Positions 34,754 to 45,253 of a stretch of DNA of 64,000 bases are shown in pieces; the first letter of the stretch is position 1; each line of letters opens with the position of its first letter. The translations under genes were made by a program, and so were the position numbers. The DNA is from Niallia circulans NBRC 13626 (GTDB lineage Bacteria; Bacillota; Bacilli; Bacillales; Cytobacillaceae). The notes under the pieces were generated by a model, which was not told where the DNA came from, did not search any database, and saw only the letters and a list, made by a program, of their open reading frames with translations. The stretch is from positions 1 through 64,000 of the forward strand of contig NZ_BCVE01000021.1 in the NCBI RefSeq assembly GCF_001591585.1, given 5' to 3'.

Positions 34754-35833
34754 ATGAAGAAGAAAGTCACAGTATTGGCAACTACGGCTATTCTGTCAAC
34801 CACTTTCGCAGCGAATGCCTCTGCTAGTACTTATGTAGTGAAAAAAGGGGATACTTTAGGACAGATTGCGAAGAAATTCAATACGACTGTTAATGACATA
34901 AAGTCGCAAAATAATCTTTCCTCAGACCTTATTTTAATCAATCAAGAATTATCTATTGGCGATGATTCAAAATCTAGCAGCAATACAACTAACGCTAGTA
35001 AAACTTCTACGAAGACAAGCTCAAGTGCCAAGACATATAAAGTTGTTTCAGGAGATTCCCTTATTAAAATAGCAAATCAGCATTCTATTTCTTTAGGAGA
35101 GTTACAGCAATGGAACAATCTATCCTCTTCGCTTATCTATCCTGGTGATATTTTATATGTTTCCAAACCTGGAAATGCTAATTCCAACCCGTCTAGTAAC
35201 TCTGGAAGTAACAGCAATACAGCTGTAAAGGAAACTACAACTGCTTCTACAGGAACTTATACGATTAAAAGCGGAGATACTTTAAGTAAAATTGCTTCTA
35301 CGTATAAAATGTCTGTAAGCCAACTAAAGCAATTAAATAATCTAAATTCTGATTTGATTTTCCCAGGACAAAAATTGAAGGTTACCGCTTCTGAAAAGAT
35401 AACTAACACTGGAAATACTAATCCCTCTTCTAATAAACCGACTCTTATTTCTAATGGAAACAATGGACAATCCTATGCTTCCAAAGTCGTTTCGGTCTCT
35501 AAAAGTCTAGTTGGCATTCCATATGTTTGGGCAGGCTCAACTACTGCAGGGTTTGATTGCAGCGGATTTGTTTACTATGTGTTAAATCAAAGCGGTAAAT
35601 CAATTGGACGTTATTCTGCTGAAGGCTACTATGACCGCAGCTATTATATAGATGTTCCAGCTGTTGGAGATATTGTCTATTTTAAAAATACCTACAAACA
35701 AGGTATCTCTCATTTAGGTATTTATATTGGCAACAATGAATTTATTCACGCTGACTCAAGCGGCGTTCGTGTTACAAGTTTAGATAACTCATACTATAAA
35801 GAGCATTTTGATAGTTTTAAACGTTTATATTAA
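34754..35833 (+). CDS. LysM x3 / NlpC-P60 cell-wall hydrolase
   Basis: A secreted D,L-endopeptidase of 359 aa, in the LytE/CwlS group. A signal peptide ends near AANASA at residue 24. Three LysM wall-binding modules follow, starting TYVVKKGDTLGQIAKKF, TYKVVSGDSLIKIANQH and TYTIKSGDTLSKIASTY, separated by Ser/Asn/Thr-rich linkers. The NlpC/P60 domain has Cys in TTAGFDCSGFVYYV, His in GISHLGIYIG and His in FIHADSSG. LytE has three LysM modules like this protein, while CwlS has four. It is monocistronic with its own terminator; no WalR box was found upstream. Confidence 0.94.
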   Translation: MKKKVTVLATTAILSTTFAANASASTYVVKKGDTLGQIAKKFNTTVNDIKSQNNLSSDLILINQELSIGDDSKSSSNTTNASKTSTKTSSSAKTYKVVSGDSLIKIANQHSISLGELQQWNNLSSSLIYPGDILYVSKPGNANSNPSSNSGSNSNTAVKETTTASTGTYTIKSGDTLSKIASTYKMSVSQLKQLNNLNSDLIFPGQKLKVTASEKITNTGNTNPSSNKPTLISNGNNGQSYASKVVSVSKSLVGIPYVWAGSTTAGFDCSGFVYYVLNQSGKSIGRYSAEGYYDRSYYIDVPAVGDIVYFKNTYKQGISHLGIYIGNNEFIHADSSGVRVTSLDNSYYKEHFDSFKRLY

Positions 35834-35850
35834 CAGATAATAATAGAAAG

Positions 35851-35879
35851 GGCTGTCTATTTAGCGGGCAGTCTTTTTT
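35851..35879 (+). terminator. Terminator of the LysM hydrolase gene
   Basis: GGGCTGTC and GGGCAGTC pair (two wobble pairs) over an 8-nt loop, followed by TTTTTTG. Confidence 0.75.
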
Positions 35880-35889
35880 GTATGCTTTG

Positions 35890-36038
35890 GGGTTGGCTGA
35901 TATATCCCTACTTTGGCTGATATACCCACTACTTTGGCTGATTTACTCCTTGTTTTGGCTGATATACCCACTACTTTGGCTGATTTACTCCTCGTTTTAG
36001 CTGATATCTCCACTACTTTGGCTGATATACCCTTACCA
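35890..36038 (+). repeat. Seven-copy TTTGGCTGAT array
   Basis: Seven cores of TTTGGCTGAT (two with one change), spaced 20-23 bp. Units alternate between a form continuing ATACCCACTAC and a form continuing TTACTCCTTG. It begins about 10 bp after the hydrolase terminator. One further degenerate copy (TTTTGCTAATATATC) lies near 36060. A 65-codon open frame through it on the other strand merely spells SAKVVGISAK repeats and is not a gene. Confidence 0.9.
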
Positions 36039-36336
36039 TGGAACAAATATTCCTCCATTTTGCTAATATATCTTCCAATCTCGCACCATTCAGCGCCGAG
36101 CTTTTACCAAACTGCGTATATTTTTTCCTACTTTCATTGTCTATTCTCTTCATTCCCTATATTCGTTACTTCAAAACTAGTATCCAATTACGCTCTTTTA
36201 CTTCTCTTCTTCTGTCCTCTACCATCTCTATTCAAAAAGCGTTATAATTAAAGAATGGACTTTTTTGGTGCCTCTACTTCTTAGAGCACATCTTTAAGCA
36301 AAATTAATCGATTTACCAATATGGGAGGGATACATT
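36039..36336. other. Upstream region of ywqB
   Basis: Pyrimidine-rich and AT-rich, with one degenerate repeat copy at its left end. No convincing promoter hexamers or small gene seen. Confidence 0.5.
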
Positions 36337-37950
36337 ATGCTTCTAGAAAAGTATTTGGAGCCAGTGAATTTTTGCGCAGAAAACTTAATGAATTTATTGG
36401 ATGCAAATGATCCCCAAATGAAAAAGGTTGTGGAAAAGGGACTGCTTCTGTACAGACAAAGCTTTGTCTATCAGGTCAAGTTCTCCAATGAATTGGTGAC
36501 GGGAATGATCCAAGATGTAACGCCTGTAAGGGCCACTTTAGATTTGGATTATGTTCAACAGAGCTCTTGTACTTGTCACGCAGAAGGATTTTGTCGCCAT
36601 CAGCTCGCTCTATTTTTCTATTTACTTGCACAAGTTGGGAAAGTGTCCACTTGGTTGGAAAATTGGCGTAAACCAATTGAGAATGCGGAAATGTTAAAAA
36701 ATCTCGGTATTATGCGAGCAAGTGACTTACTGAAGGAAAAAGAAGACAAAGAGCCAAATTATACAGATTGGATTGAAACATTGGAAAAGAGTTTTCAATC
36801 CCTTATGGAGACAAATCATAACAAACCATATCTGATTGCGGAAACGTATTATATTTATATACGAAAAATAAAAGCAGCTACTCCTCTCCAAACAGAGTGG
36901 AAGCTCCTTTATTTAGTTATCGCCCATGTATTTACTTTTAAACAATTATTAATAGTTAGTAAAAAACTAGATCATAATACACAAACAATCAATCGCTATT
37001 ATCGACATCTTTTTCATGATTTAATGAATAGCATCGAGGATAACCTCTATAAATTATCAAACTTTACCTTTCCATTTGCGTTTGACGATTTTTTAATTAG
37101 TCTAAAGGATGATATACGAGCAATTCTTACCATCCAGCCAATATTAGCATTTGAGTGTATACAGCTTTATCGCTTAATGTGGACGGATCTTTTCGCCACG
37201 AAAAAATGGAGACAGGATGAATTGACACAATTGTCAGCGAACAGCGACCCAAGCTTTTCCGAAAAAATTGCCATGATTCACCTAGAAATCCTTCTTCAAA
37301 AAGATGAGAATGCCCTTAAAATCATTCAATCACTTGATACACAAGTTACTTCGTATATGCTTTATTGGATTGATTATTTATCGAGTCGCAAAGCTTGGAA
37401 AAGAATGGATTTATATATACCAGCATTTATTCAAGAACTGAAAAATTATATATGTACAGATGATGATGACGATTATTGCTACGAATTTACACAGATGGCA
37501 ATCCGAGCGATTCTCCCTTATTGCCTAGCTATGAATAAAGAAGACTTACTTGAAAAAGCATATATTCATACACTTCCATATAGCTACCGCAAATATGAGG
37601 ATTTTCTGTATGAGAAGAAACAATTTGATAAATGGATGGATCTGTTTACCATGATGGGATATGGACTAGATCATCTTCACAAAGAACAAATAAAAACGCT
37701 GCAGGAATATGATCAATCATTATTGCTTTCCTTATATCATCGTTCGATTCAAGAACATATCGAAGGGAAAAATAGAGAGCATTATCGAATCGCTGTCCGT
37801 CAGTTAAAAAAACTGCGTACCCTTTATAAAAAGCTGAAAAAACAAACCGAATTCGAGCAATTCTTATTGGTTATCTTAGAACGTACGAAACGATTAAGAG
37901 CCTTTCATGAAGAATGTAGAAAGGGAAAGTTAATCCATGCTGAAAACTAA
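36337..37950 (+). CDS. ywqB: SWIM zinc-finger protein, YwqB-like
   Basis: A 537-aa protein with a SWIM zinc finger near residues 75-90 (SCTCHAEGFCRHQLAL, the C-x-C-x(n)-C-x-H pattern), followed by about 430 residues of mostly helical sequence of unknown fold. B. subtilis YwqB has the same layout and is encoded next to the SNF2 helicase YwqA, as here. SWIM domains bind DNA or protein, so it probably acts as a partner or targeting subunit of the helicase. The start follows GGGAGGGATACATT. The stop overlaps the helicase gene by 14 bp. Confidence 0.87.
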   Translation: MLLEKYLEPVNFCAENLMNLLDANDPQMKKVVEKGLLLYRQSFVYQVKFSNELVTGMIQDVTPVRATLDLDYVQQSSCTCHAEGFCRHQLALFFYLLAQVGKVSTWLENWRKPIENAEMLKNLGIMRASDLLKEKEDKEPNYTDWIETLEKSFQSLMETNHNKPYLIAETYYIYIRKIKAATPLQTEWKLLYLVIAHVFTFKQLLIVSKKLDHNTQTINRYYRHLFHDLMNSIEDNLYKLSNFTFPFAFDDFLISLKDDIRAILTIQPILAFECIQLYRLMWTDLFATKKWRQDELTQLSANSDPSFSEKIAMIHLEILLQKDENALKIIQSLDTQVTSYMLYWIDYLSSRKAWKRMDLYIPAFIQELKNYICTDDDDDYCYEFTQMAIRAILPYCLAMNKEDLLEKAYIHTLPYSYRKYEDFLYEKKQFDKWMDLFTMMGYGLDHLHKEQIKTLQEYDQSLLLSLYHRSIQEHIEGKNREHYRIAVRQLKKLRTLYKKLKKQTEFEQFLLVILERTKRLRAFHEECRKGKLIHAEN

Positions 37951-40783
37951 CTATCTAAAAATAAATGTTCATTACTATGAGAATAGAGGATTTTTTTTAA
38001 CAGGAGAAATAGAGAATCGCTATCTATATCCTAATTATTGGAAAAAACTTCTTTTTCAGCAGCATCAAGAGAGCTATTATGGAACTATCCTAGATACTGT
38101 AACAATTGATGAAATAGAAGGCGTATTATTAAGTGGCTGGCAGTTGGTGACTTTGCTTGCTACTGAAGGGTTTAATCGTTATGTAGATTGGGATTGGAAT
38201 GATACTGCACAGGTTTGTCTTGCTGCTGCCCCAAGTATTTTGGAAGCTATTAAACATAAAGAATGGATACCGGATTTCAGCCAATGGGAGGTTGGCAATT
38301 TCCAATGGTCCCTGCCCAATCGTATCATGGATGAATTTGATCCGAGCTTTTGGGAAATGGAACTTCACGATGAGTTGGCAGGTCAAACAAATAACGATTT
38401 TATCCAGCAATGGTTCCAGCATTCGCTCAATCATTATTTGGAAGATCATCAAGAGACAAAACAAAATTTCCATGCAAGAATCCAAACATTAAAGAATGCA
38501 AATATTCCTTCCGAGCAGCTGGCTGCTTATTTCACTGAAGATAAATGGCAGGAATGGATGGGGTTAAAAGAAACAGACTATCCATTCACGCTAGGAATCC
38601 GTCTGGAAGAACCAACTGAAATCGATACAACTTGGGATTTGGATATATTTTTACGATCAAAGGAAAATCCTGATCTCGTTGTGGATATACATGATGAAAG
38701 TAATATGCCGAAGAAGTGGTTAAACTTTACCTCCTATATTGAGGAAGAACAACAGCGCTGGCTCCTGCTTTTCCCATGGCTAAAAGGAAAAAGCGGGATA
38801 ACCAATCAATTAACAGAAGAAGAAGCTTGGCTTTTTTTATCAGAAGCTAGTGAAACATTCCTTGCCCTTGGAGTGGATATTCTTCTTCCTTCTTGGTGGC
38901 AAGCAATGAAGTCAGCCAACTTGAAAGTGAAAGCAAAGGTTTCGAGTACAAGTCATCGTCCATCCTTTGTAGGGCTACAGGCAATGCTGGATTATAATTG
39001 GCGCTTTTCTATGAATGGCGTCACCCTCTCTGAAGATGAATTCAATAAATTAGTGGAGGAAAAACGCCGTCTTGTCTTTATTAAAGGTCGTTGGATTAAA
39101 TTAGATCCCGCTTTTATTCGGCAAATACAGGATTTAATGAAAAAAGCTGAAAAAGAAGGTTTGCATGTCCGCGATATTATTGAGCAAGAGTTAATGCAAG
39201 CGGAAGAACAACAAAATGATGAGCTAGAGAATCCGAAAACATTTGCAAGAATCCAAATCGACCTAAATAGACAATGGAGAACGATGATTCATCAATTAAA
39301 AGAAGTAAAGAATCTGCCATTAGAAGAAGTTCCACACAGCTTTTTAGGCGATTTACGTGCTTATCAAGTGCTTGGGATGAGCTGGCTTCTCTTCTTAAGA
39401 AAGTATGGATTTGGAGCCATTTTAGCAGACGATATGGGACTAGGAAAAACAGTTCAGCTTATTTCTTATTTATTAAAAGTGAAAGAAACAGAAGCAGAAC
39501 TAACAACACCAGCTCTTATCATTTGTCCTACTTCTGTCCTCGGCAACTGGCAAAAGGAGTTAGAGCGATTCGCACCTGATTTAAATGTATATCTCCATTA
39601 TGGAGCTAATCGCTTAAAAGATGAGGCCTTTTTAAATAGAGTACACGAAGCAGATGTAGTCTTAACCTCTTATGGATTAACACATATCGATAAGCAAAGC
39701 TTCGAAGAACTCACATGGAGTACCATTGCAATCGATGAAGCCCAAAATATCAAAAATGCGCAGACAAAGCAATCAAGAGCTGTGAGAAAATTAAAGGGAG
39801 CACATTATATTGCGCTCTCTGGAACACCGATGGAAAATCGTCTCAATGAGCTTTGGTCTATTTTTGATTTTACTAATCACGGTTATTTAGGTAGCCTCGG
39901 ACAATTTCAAAAGCGCTTTGTTATTCCGATTGAAAGGGAAAATAAACCGGAACAAATCCAGCAATTGCAGACACTGATTCGTCCATTCTTATTAAGAAGA
40001 ACGAAAAAGGATGAAGAGGTTGCCTTGAATCTCCCTGATAAACTGGAGCAAAAGGAATATTGTCCTTTAACGACGGAGCAGGCTGCCTTATATGAACAAT
40101 TAGTTACCGATACATTTGCCCAAATTGAGCAGCTCTCTGGATTCGAGCGGAAAGGTCTTGTCCTACAAATGTTAAGTAAATTAAAGCAGTTATGCAATCA
40201 TCCTGCCCTTTACTTAAAAGAGCAAGCACCTACTAGCTTAATTGATCGATCAGTAAAAATGGAGAAATTGGCAGAACTGACCGATACGATTTTAGAGAGA
40301 GGTGAAAGCTGCCTTATTTTTACACAATATATTGAAATGGGACATATGATTCAGGAAATGATGAAGAAAAAGTTCAGCATCGACGTTCCATTCTTAAATG
40401 GCAGTATGTCCAAGCAACAACGTGATCGCTTAATTGACCAATTCCAAGCTGGAGAATTTCCGATTTTCCTCCTTTCCTTAAAGGCTGGAGGAACAGGATT
40501 AAATTTAACAGCTGCCAACCATGTTATTCATTATGATCGCTGGTGGAATCCTGCTGTAGAAAATCAGGCAACAGACCGTGCATACCGCATTGGACAGACT
40601 CGTTTTGTTCATGTTCATAAGCTGATTTGTACAGGAACATTAGAGGAAAAAATTGATGCGATGCTGGAAAAGAAACAATCACTAAATGACCAAATTATCC
40701 AAAACGAAAATTGGATGACCGAGTTAACAACAGATGAATTAAGGGATTTGGTGTCATTGAATGAAAACCCAGCAGCCTTATAG
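37937..40783 (+). CDS. ywqA: SNF2-family helicase/ATPase, YwqA-like
   Basis: A 948-aa Swi2/Snf2 DNA-dependent ATPase. The first 470 residues carry the bacterial SNF2-associated region. The motor follows: motif I DDMGLGKTVQLISYL, Ia LIICPTSVLGNWQKEL, motif II IDEAQNIKN (DEAH-type box with Gln), motif III LSGTPMENRLNELWSIF, then IV to VI in the second lobe with FLLSLKAGGTGLNLTAANHV and QATDRAYRIGQ. It likely remodels or strips protein-DNA complexes; the cellular role is unknown. Its start lies inside the end of ywqB, so the two are translationally coupled. Confidence 0.93.
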   Translation: MLKTNYLKINVHYYENRGFFLTGEIENRYLYPNYWKKLLFQQHQESYYGTILDTVTIDEIEGVLLSGWQLVTLLATEGFNRYVDWDWNDTAQVCLAAAPSILEAIKHKEWIPDFSQWEVGNFQWSLPNRIMDEFDPSFWEMELHDELAGQTNNDFIQQWFQHSLNHYLEDHQETKQNFHARIQTLKNANIPSEQLAAYFTEDKWQEWMGLKETDYPFTLGIRLEEPTEIDTTWDLDIFLRSKENPDLVVDIHDESNMPKKWLNFTSYIEEEQQRWLLLFPWLKGKSGITNQLTEEEAWLFLSEASETFLALGVDILLPSWWQAMKSANLKVKAKVSSTSHRPSFVGLQAMLDYNWRFSMNGVTLSEDEFNKLVEEKRRLVFIKGRWIKLDPAFIRQIQDLMKKAEKEGLHVRDIIEQELMQAEEQQNDELENPKTFARIQIDLNRQWRTMIHQLKEVKNLPLEEVPHSFLGDLRAYQVLGMSWLLFLRKYGFGAILADDMGLGKTVQLISYLLKVKETEAELTTPALIICPTSVLGNWQKELERFAPDLNVYLHYGANRLKDEAFLNRVHEADVVLTSYGLTHIDKQSFEELTWSTIAIDEAQNIKNAQTKQSRAVRKLKGAHYIALSGTPMENRLNELWSIFDFTNHGYLGSLGQFQKRFVIPIERENKPEQIQQLQTLIRPFLLRRTKKDEEVALNLPDKLEQKEYCPLTTEQAALYEQLVTDTFAQIEQLSGFERKGLVLQMLSKLKQLCNHPALYLKEQAPTSLIDRSVKMEKLAELTDTILERGESCLIFTQYIEMGHMIQEMMKKKFSIDVPFLNGSMSKQQRDRLIDQFQAGEFPIFLLSLKAGGTGLNLTAANHVIHYDRWWNPAVENQATDRAYRIGQTRFVHVHKLICTGTLEEKIDAMLEKKQSLNDQIIQNENWMTELTTDELRDLVSLNENPAAL

Positions 40784-40831
40784 GGTGCTAGCAGAGAACA
40801 GAACCAAATGGATAATACAGAAGACATGAAT

Positions 40832-40879
40832 AAAAACCCCAGCAAGGATATGAATTACTCGGTATCCTTGCTGGGGTTT
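40832..40879. terminator. Strong bidirectional terminator, ywqA and vpr
   Basis: AAAAACCCCAGCAAGGATA and TATCCTTGCTGGGGTTT form a 17-bp perfect stem with a 12-nt loop between convergent genes. Confidence 0.92.
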
Positions 40880-40941
40880 ATCTTTGATTGAAATACTTAT
40901 GTCTCAACCTGTTTCTCGTCTTCTTTTTTAGATCGGTTTGT

Positions 40942-43900
40942 TTATTTATCCTCTGGGACTTTAATATCTTTTCGATTTTCTTGTTTAGTCATCTTATAGA
41001 AATATACAGTTTTCGTTGTTTTATGGCCAGCTAAATCGGTTGCTGTGAATTCAAATTCATTTAAGCCATTTTCTAAGTCTAATTCCACTTTCTTGATTGT
41101 TTTTTCTAAACTTCTCATAGCATATGGCTCTTTAAATGTCTGATAATAAAGCTCACTTCCATTTAGAGCTAATTGAATATCATCAAAATTATCCTTTACT
41201 GTTACATGTACAGTTGGATTTTTGCCATTGCTATTTACGATTCGATTGCCAGAAAGCCCTTTGAAGGAGATGACGGGTGCTTCAGCATCAACGATAAAGC
41301 TTCGTTTAAAGACTGCTGTATTATCAGCACTGTCTATTGCTTTGATTTCAACAGAATGAACGCCATTTTCATAAGGAATGACTGTATTAAAGGTATATTC
41401 TTCTTTCTCCTCATTATAAACAGTGTCTACTTTTTGACCGCCAATCGTAAATTCTTTAAGGTCCGATTCATCCTTGATTGTTCCACTAAATACCACTTCT
41501 TTTTCTCCATACACCTCTAAAGCTTCTGGGGTCGCTAAAGAGATTACGGGAATAGTTGTATCCTTCTTCTCTTCTTCGGCAACCACACTTGCTTCCTCTT
41601 TATTGCCAGCATAATCATACGCAACAACTGTTACAGATGTACCTGGTTTTACTTCATTCGGCAAAGTAAATTCAGTTGTTTCACCGCTGACTGGAGTAGT
41701 TACAACTGATTTCCCATCTACTAAAATATCTAAATAAGAAATCCCAGAGCCATTTTCATCATCAGACGCAGCAATTTCCAATACTTTATTATCTTCTGCT
41801 AAGTCCACTTCAACAGTTGGACTTACTGTATCAACAATAACCGGAATATCTACTATCTGTGGTTTTGCACCTTTATAGTCAAGGGTTGCACTAACGCGGT
41901 AGAAATATTGCCCTTCCACTAGCTTTCCATTCACTTTTCCATCCCATGCCCAATTGGAATCAAGAACATATTTTGTTCCTTTGCCGCCATCATAGTAATT
42001 CTTTCTAATTTCTTCTTGTGTACGTAATGTCCTTACGGTTTTCCCCTTACTATCAACAATAGAGAATTGAACTTTCTTTGCATTTCTTAAAAACGATAGA
42101 ACCGGAATTATTTCTTCTTGGACTCCATCATTATTTGGAGAAATGGCAATTCCTTCTTTTGTAAACTTACTTGTAATCGGATCATATCCAAGGTATAGGA
42201 AGTCTTCTCCTTCTTTTGTCACCGCTCCAGCCATGCCATAGAAAGATGTCTCATCATATTTCATCCCATCTAAAATGGGTGCTTTGTTCCAGTCACCTTT
42301 AAATCCAACATACGGCACGGTTAATGTTGCATTTGTTTCCTGAGGATCTGTTAATGTTACATACCCTTCCACAAAATAGCCATTTTCAAATACGCGATCA
42401 ATCGCTACAGGTGTTTCCCAACTGCCTGTTTGAGAAGGATCAATTACTTTTGCATTTGTTAAATCAACAGATACTTTAATTTTTTTGCTTTTGTTGGCAG
42501 GAATGCTTATCGTTGTTTCATTCTTATCATTTACTTTTATCTTTGCATCCAAAATCTTCTGTGCTTCTAATAGATTAGCAGTATAACCTAACTCTCCGTA
42601 AGCCGCAAAGTCTGTTTGTATATTTGCAGCCACATCATACTTAACCTTCTTATCACTATAGTTTTTCGCTTCTAGAGTAAAAGTAAAGGTGTTTCCTACT
42701 TCTTTTAAGGCTACTTTCCCTTCTTTCGTCTTCTTCTCCGTTACTATAACAGGTGATTGTAATGCTGCATGCAGCTGCATTAATCCAGCACCTTGACGAC
42801 GTGGAGAATATGGTACCTCCCAGTCAAATGCACTGTTTACTGTTCCAATATCTGTCACCGGTTTAGCGGTGTTCATTAAGAGATTTTTCGCAATGTTTAC
42901 TCGATCAAAGCCTGATACATCGAATTCATTATCTACACGTTCTAATACAAGGGCAGATCCCCCTGAAACATGCGGAGCTGCCATCGACGTTCCACTCTTC
43001 ATCCCATATTGATTATTTTCTAAAGTAGAATAGATTTGTCCACCTGGTGCTGTGATTTCTGGTTTAAAGTCTAAGTTATTCGTTAGGCCCCATGAGGAAA
43101 AGCTACTCATTTTTCCGGCTTCTGGATTAGCGGAAGTTATTTTTTTGCCATCAAATGTAATCGAGATAGTTTCACCACTTTGAAGAGCTGCTGCTAATTT
43201 ATCCCCATCTGTTTTTAATAAGAATAGTTGAGGAATCTTAATGCTTGCATCTGTTGCCATGCTAACAAAGCCATCTGTATTATTATAAATAATAACACCA
43301 GCTGCCCCTGCCTGCTGTGCATTGATTGCTTTATCCACGAAGCCGATTTCGCCTCTTTGGATGAGCGCATAGTTATCCTTCACATCAACTGCGGCTAATT
43401 CTTCTGGTTTCCCTAATCCAGCATAAACAATTTTAAATGTTTTTTCCGTAACTGAATTTGGGTGAACACTGCCTGCTGACAGGAATCCAGCTTGTTCCAT
43501 CTGACCATCATATTGATAGGAAAGTGCATCAATATCTATAAAACTATTTTCAATAGATGCAACTTGTAAACTATCATAGGCAACACCTGGTGAACCAGAT
43601 ACTCCAATATCAGGGTTAGAGCTAGATGGATTGGCAAAGCCATTTCCAAAATGGGCAGAGTTTCCAGCTGAAATAGACATCATAATTCCATTTTCCACAG
43701 CACGCTCTACAGCTTGCTGCTCTGGTGCATCGGCCGCAACAAAACCTGCTGGAGATCCTAAACTCATGTTAAGGACATCTGCACCCAATACGATCGCATC
43801 ATCAATAGCTTTAATATAAATATCTCCCCAGGTAGTCGATACAGTTGGGTCATTTCCGAAAACCTTTAACGCTAAAAGCTGTGCCTCTGGCGCAACTCCT

Positions 43901-44736
43901 TTAATCCCATTATTGTCTTCATCGCCATTTGCTCCAACAGTACCTGCGACGTGCATCCCATGCATACTTGCCCCTTCAGCGATATCTTGAATAATGTCAT
44001 TTTCATCCATATAGTTATATCCGTATGGTACCTTTTCGCTATAAAATTTACCTTTAAGCCCATTTTCCTTTTTAAATTGGGCAATTTCTTCCTTGCTCAA
44101 TTCCTCTTCTGTTTCATCAGAAAGTACCATGTCCTTATGATTTGGGTCAATGCCGGTATCAATTACACCAACAATCATTCCTTCGCCTTTAAAACCATAA
44201 TCCCGCCAAGCATCTTGAGCTTGTACAAGTTCTTTACTATATATCATGTCTGCTTCTTCTTCTGGTCTTTCATAAGCTGTGGCAATATGTACTTTTGCTA
44301 CCTCTGGAAGTTCCTCGATTTTTTCAATATCTCCGTACTTCATTTCTCCACTAAAACCATTAAAAATGGTGGTGAAATTCTCTAATTCCTTAAATTTTAC
44401 TTTTCTTGCTTTTACTTTTTCTTTTACTTTTTTCTGCTCTGCTAACTTTTCGCTCTTTAATTTTTCTTTTGTTGATTTAGGCAATTCTTTTACTTGCTTT
44501 GCTTGTGCTTGAGCATATTGCACCGTCGGCTCCGTGTTCATCTCTACCACTACCCGAACCGTATCGTTTTTATTATAAGTGGTCTCTAGCTCGTCCACCT
44601 TTATGGTTTGGATATTTTGCTTGTTTTCTTCTCCTTTATTACGAATTTCCTTATCTGGTACAGTTGCTGCCAATACACTATTGGAAAATAGCATACAGAG
44701 CATAATAACTAGAAAAAATACTTTTCTAAGTTTCAT
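40942..44736 (-). CDS. vpr: Vpr-type extracellular S8 serine protease with Ig-like tail
   Basis: A secreted subtilase of 1264 aa. The signal peptide ends near residue 23 (NSVLA). An I9 propeptide covers about 55-155. The S8 domain has Asp193 (VIDTGID), His259 (MHGMHVAGT) and Ser584 (SGTSMAAPH), with a PA insert near 400-520 (AINAQQAGAAGVIIYNN). Past 600 come an Fn3/C5a-like domain and, after 870, several Ig-like repeats. B. subtilis Vpr is about 800 aa, so this tail is some 450 residues longer; the last repeats suggest wall or surface binding. I chose the ATG after GGGGAGTTTTAAC over an upstream start. Confidence 0.92.
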   Translation of the reverse strand: MKLRKVFFLVIMLCMLFSNSVLAATVPDKEIRNKGEENKQNIQTIKVDELETTYNKNDTVRVVVEMNTEPTVQYAQAQAKQVKELPKSTKEKLKSEKLAEQKKVKEKVKARKVKFKELENFTTIFNGFSGEMKYGDIEKIEELPEVAKVHIATAYERPEEEADMIYSKELVQAQDAWRDYGFKGEGMIVGVIDTGIDPNHKDMVLSDETEEELSKEEIAQFKKENGLKGKFYSEKVPYGYNYMDENDIIQDIAEGASMHGMHVAGTVGANGDEDNNGIKGVAPEAQLLALKVFGNDPTVSTTWGDIYIKAIDDAIVLGADVLNMSLGSPAGFVAADAPEQQAVERAVENGIMMSISAGNSAHFGNGFANPSSSNPDIGVSGSPGVAYDSLQVASIENSFIDIDALSYQYDGQMEQAGFLSAGSVHPNSVTEKTFKIVYAGLGKPEELAAVDVKDNYALIQRGEIGFVDKAINAQQAGAAGVIIYNNTDGFVSMATDASIKIPQLFLLKTDGDKLAAALQSGETISITFDGKKITSANPEAGKMSSFSSWGLTNNLDFKPEITAPGGQIYSTLENNQYGMKSGTSMAAPHVSGGSALVLERVDNEFDVSGFDRVNIAKNLLMNTAKPVTDIGTVNSAFDWEVPYSPRRQGAGLMQLHAALQSPVIVTEKKTKEGKVALKEVGNTFTFTLEAKNYSDKKVKYDVAANIQTDFAAYGELGYTANLLEAQKILDAKIKVNDKNETTISIPANKSKKIKVSVDLTNAKVIDPSQTGSWETPVAIDRVFENGYFVEGYVTLTDPQETNATLTVPYVGFKGDWNKAPILDGMKYDETSFYGMAGAVTKEGEDFLYLGYDPITSKFTKEGIAISPNNDGVQEEIIPVLSFLRNAKKVQFSIVDSKGKTVRTLRTQEEIRKNYYDGGKGTKYVLDSNWAWDGKVNGKLVEGQYFYRVSATLDYKGAKPQIVDIPVIVDTVSPTVEVDLAEDNKVLEIAASDDENGSGISYLDILVDGKSVVTTPVSGETTEFTLPNEVKPGTSVTVVAYDYAGNKEEASVVAEEEKKDTTIPVISLATPEALEVYGEKEVVFSGTIKDESDLKEFTIGGQKVDTVYNEEKEEYTFNTVIPYENGVHSVEIKAIDSADNTAVFKRSFIVDAEAPVISFKGLSGNRIVNSNGKNPTVHVTVKDNFDDIQLALNGSELYYQTFKEPYAMRSLEKTIKKVELDLENGLNEFEFTATDLAGHKTTKTVYFYKMTKQENRKDIKVPEDK

Positions 44737-44843
44737 GTTAAAACTCCCCTCTACCCCTTCTTTATTTTCGGAATATATCGAACTATATAAAAATATCACA
44801 ATATTCTTATATTTATTAAGGGACGAAAGTACTGTCTCTCTCT

Positions 44844-44871
44844 TGTATATACTAGTAATTTAGTCAGTAAA
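44844..44871 (-). promoter_or_regulatory. Candidate sigma A promoter of vpr
   Basis: On the minus strand TTTACT, 16 bases, TATACA, about 110 bp before the chosen start. The hexamers fit moderately. Confidence 0.4.
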
Positions 44872-45253
44872 TATCGCATTTTTATTCCTTTTTCGCCAAG
44901 AGCTGACGTTATTCTGCTTTTCTGCCAATATCAGGATATAATCACCTTGGGGAACTATTGATGAAAGGCTGTGATGAAAGCTAGTTTTTAGAAGCAAATG
45001 TTAGCAAAAATTATAAAACATTCTCCTTTTAGAAAGAATAGATTAAAAAAATAGTGAACAATATAAAACAAACTTTTATTAATATAATTTTTAAAGAGAT
45101 TGTTTTCAGATGGAGGCAGGGAGAATATTTTTGTACTATACGAAATAGAATTATATTCACTTATTTTCCAATCGGATCATTCGAGAGCTTAGATAATTCA
45201 TCAAGGTAAGGTATAATAAAAGAAAAGGAGAATTTGCCTGGGGAGGGATTATC
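44872..45253. other. AT-rich gap upstream of ywpF
   Basis: Nothing coding. A perfect TATAAT at 45212-45217 sits about 37 bp before the ywpF GTG and could be its -10 box, but the -35 (TTAGAT, 17 bp away) is poor. Confidence 0.4.

Noticed and set aside
35861-36058. 65-codon ORF on the minus strand
   Set aside because: It spells the TTTGGCTGAT-family repeats as SAKVVGISAK units; no independent support.
44000-44700. Several + strand ORFs inside vpr
   Set aside because: They are shadows of the protease reading frame and lack binding sites; the same holds for other ORFs overlapping genes throughout the window.
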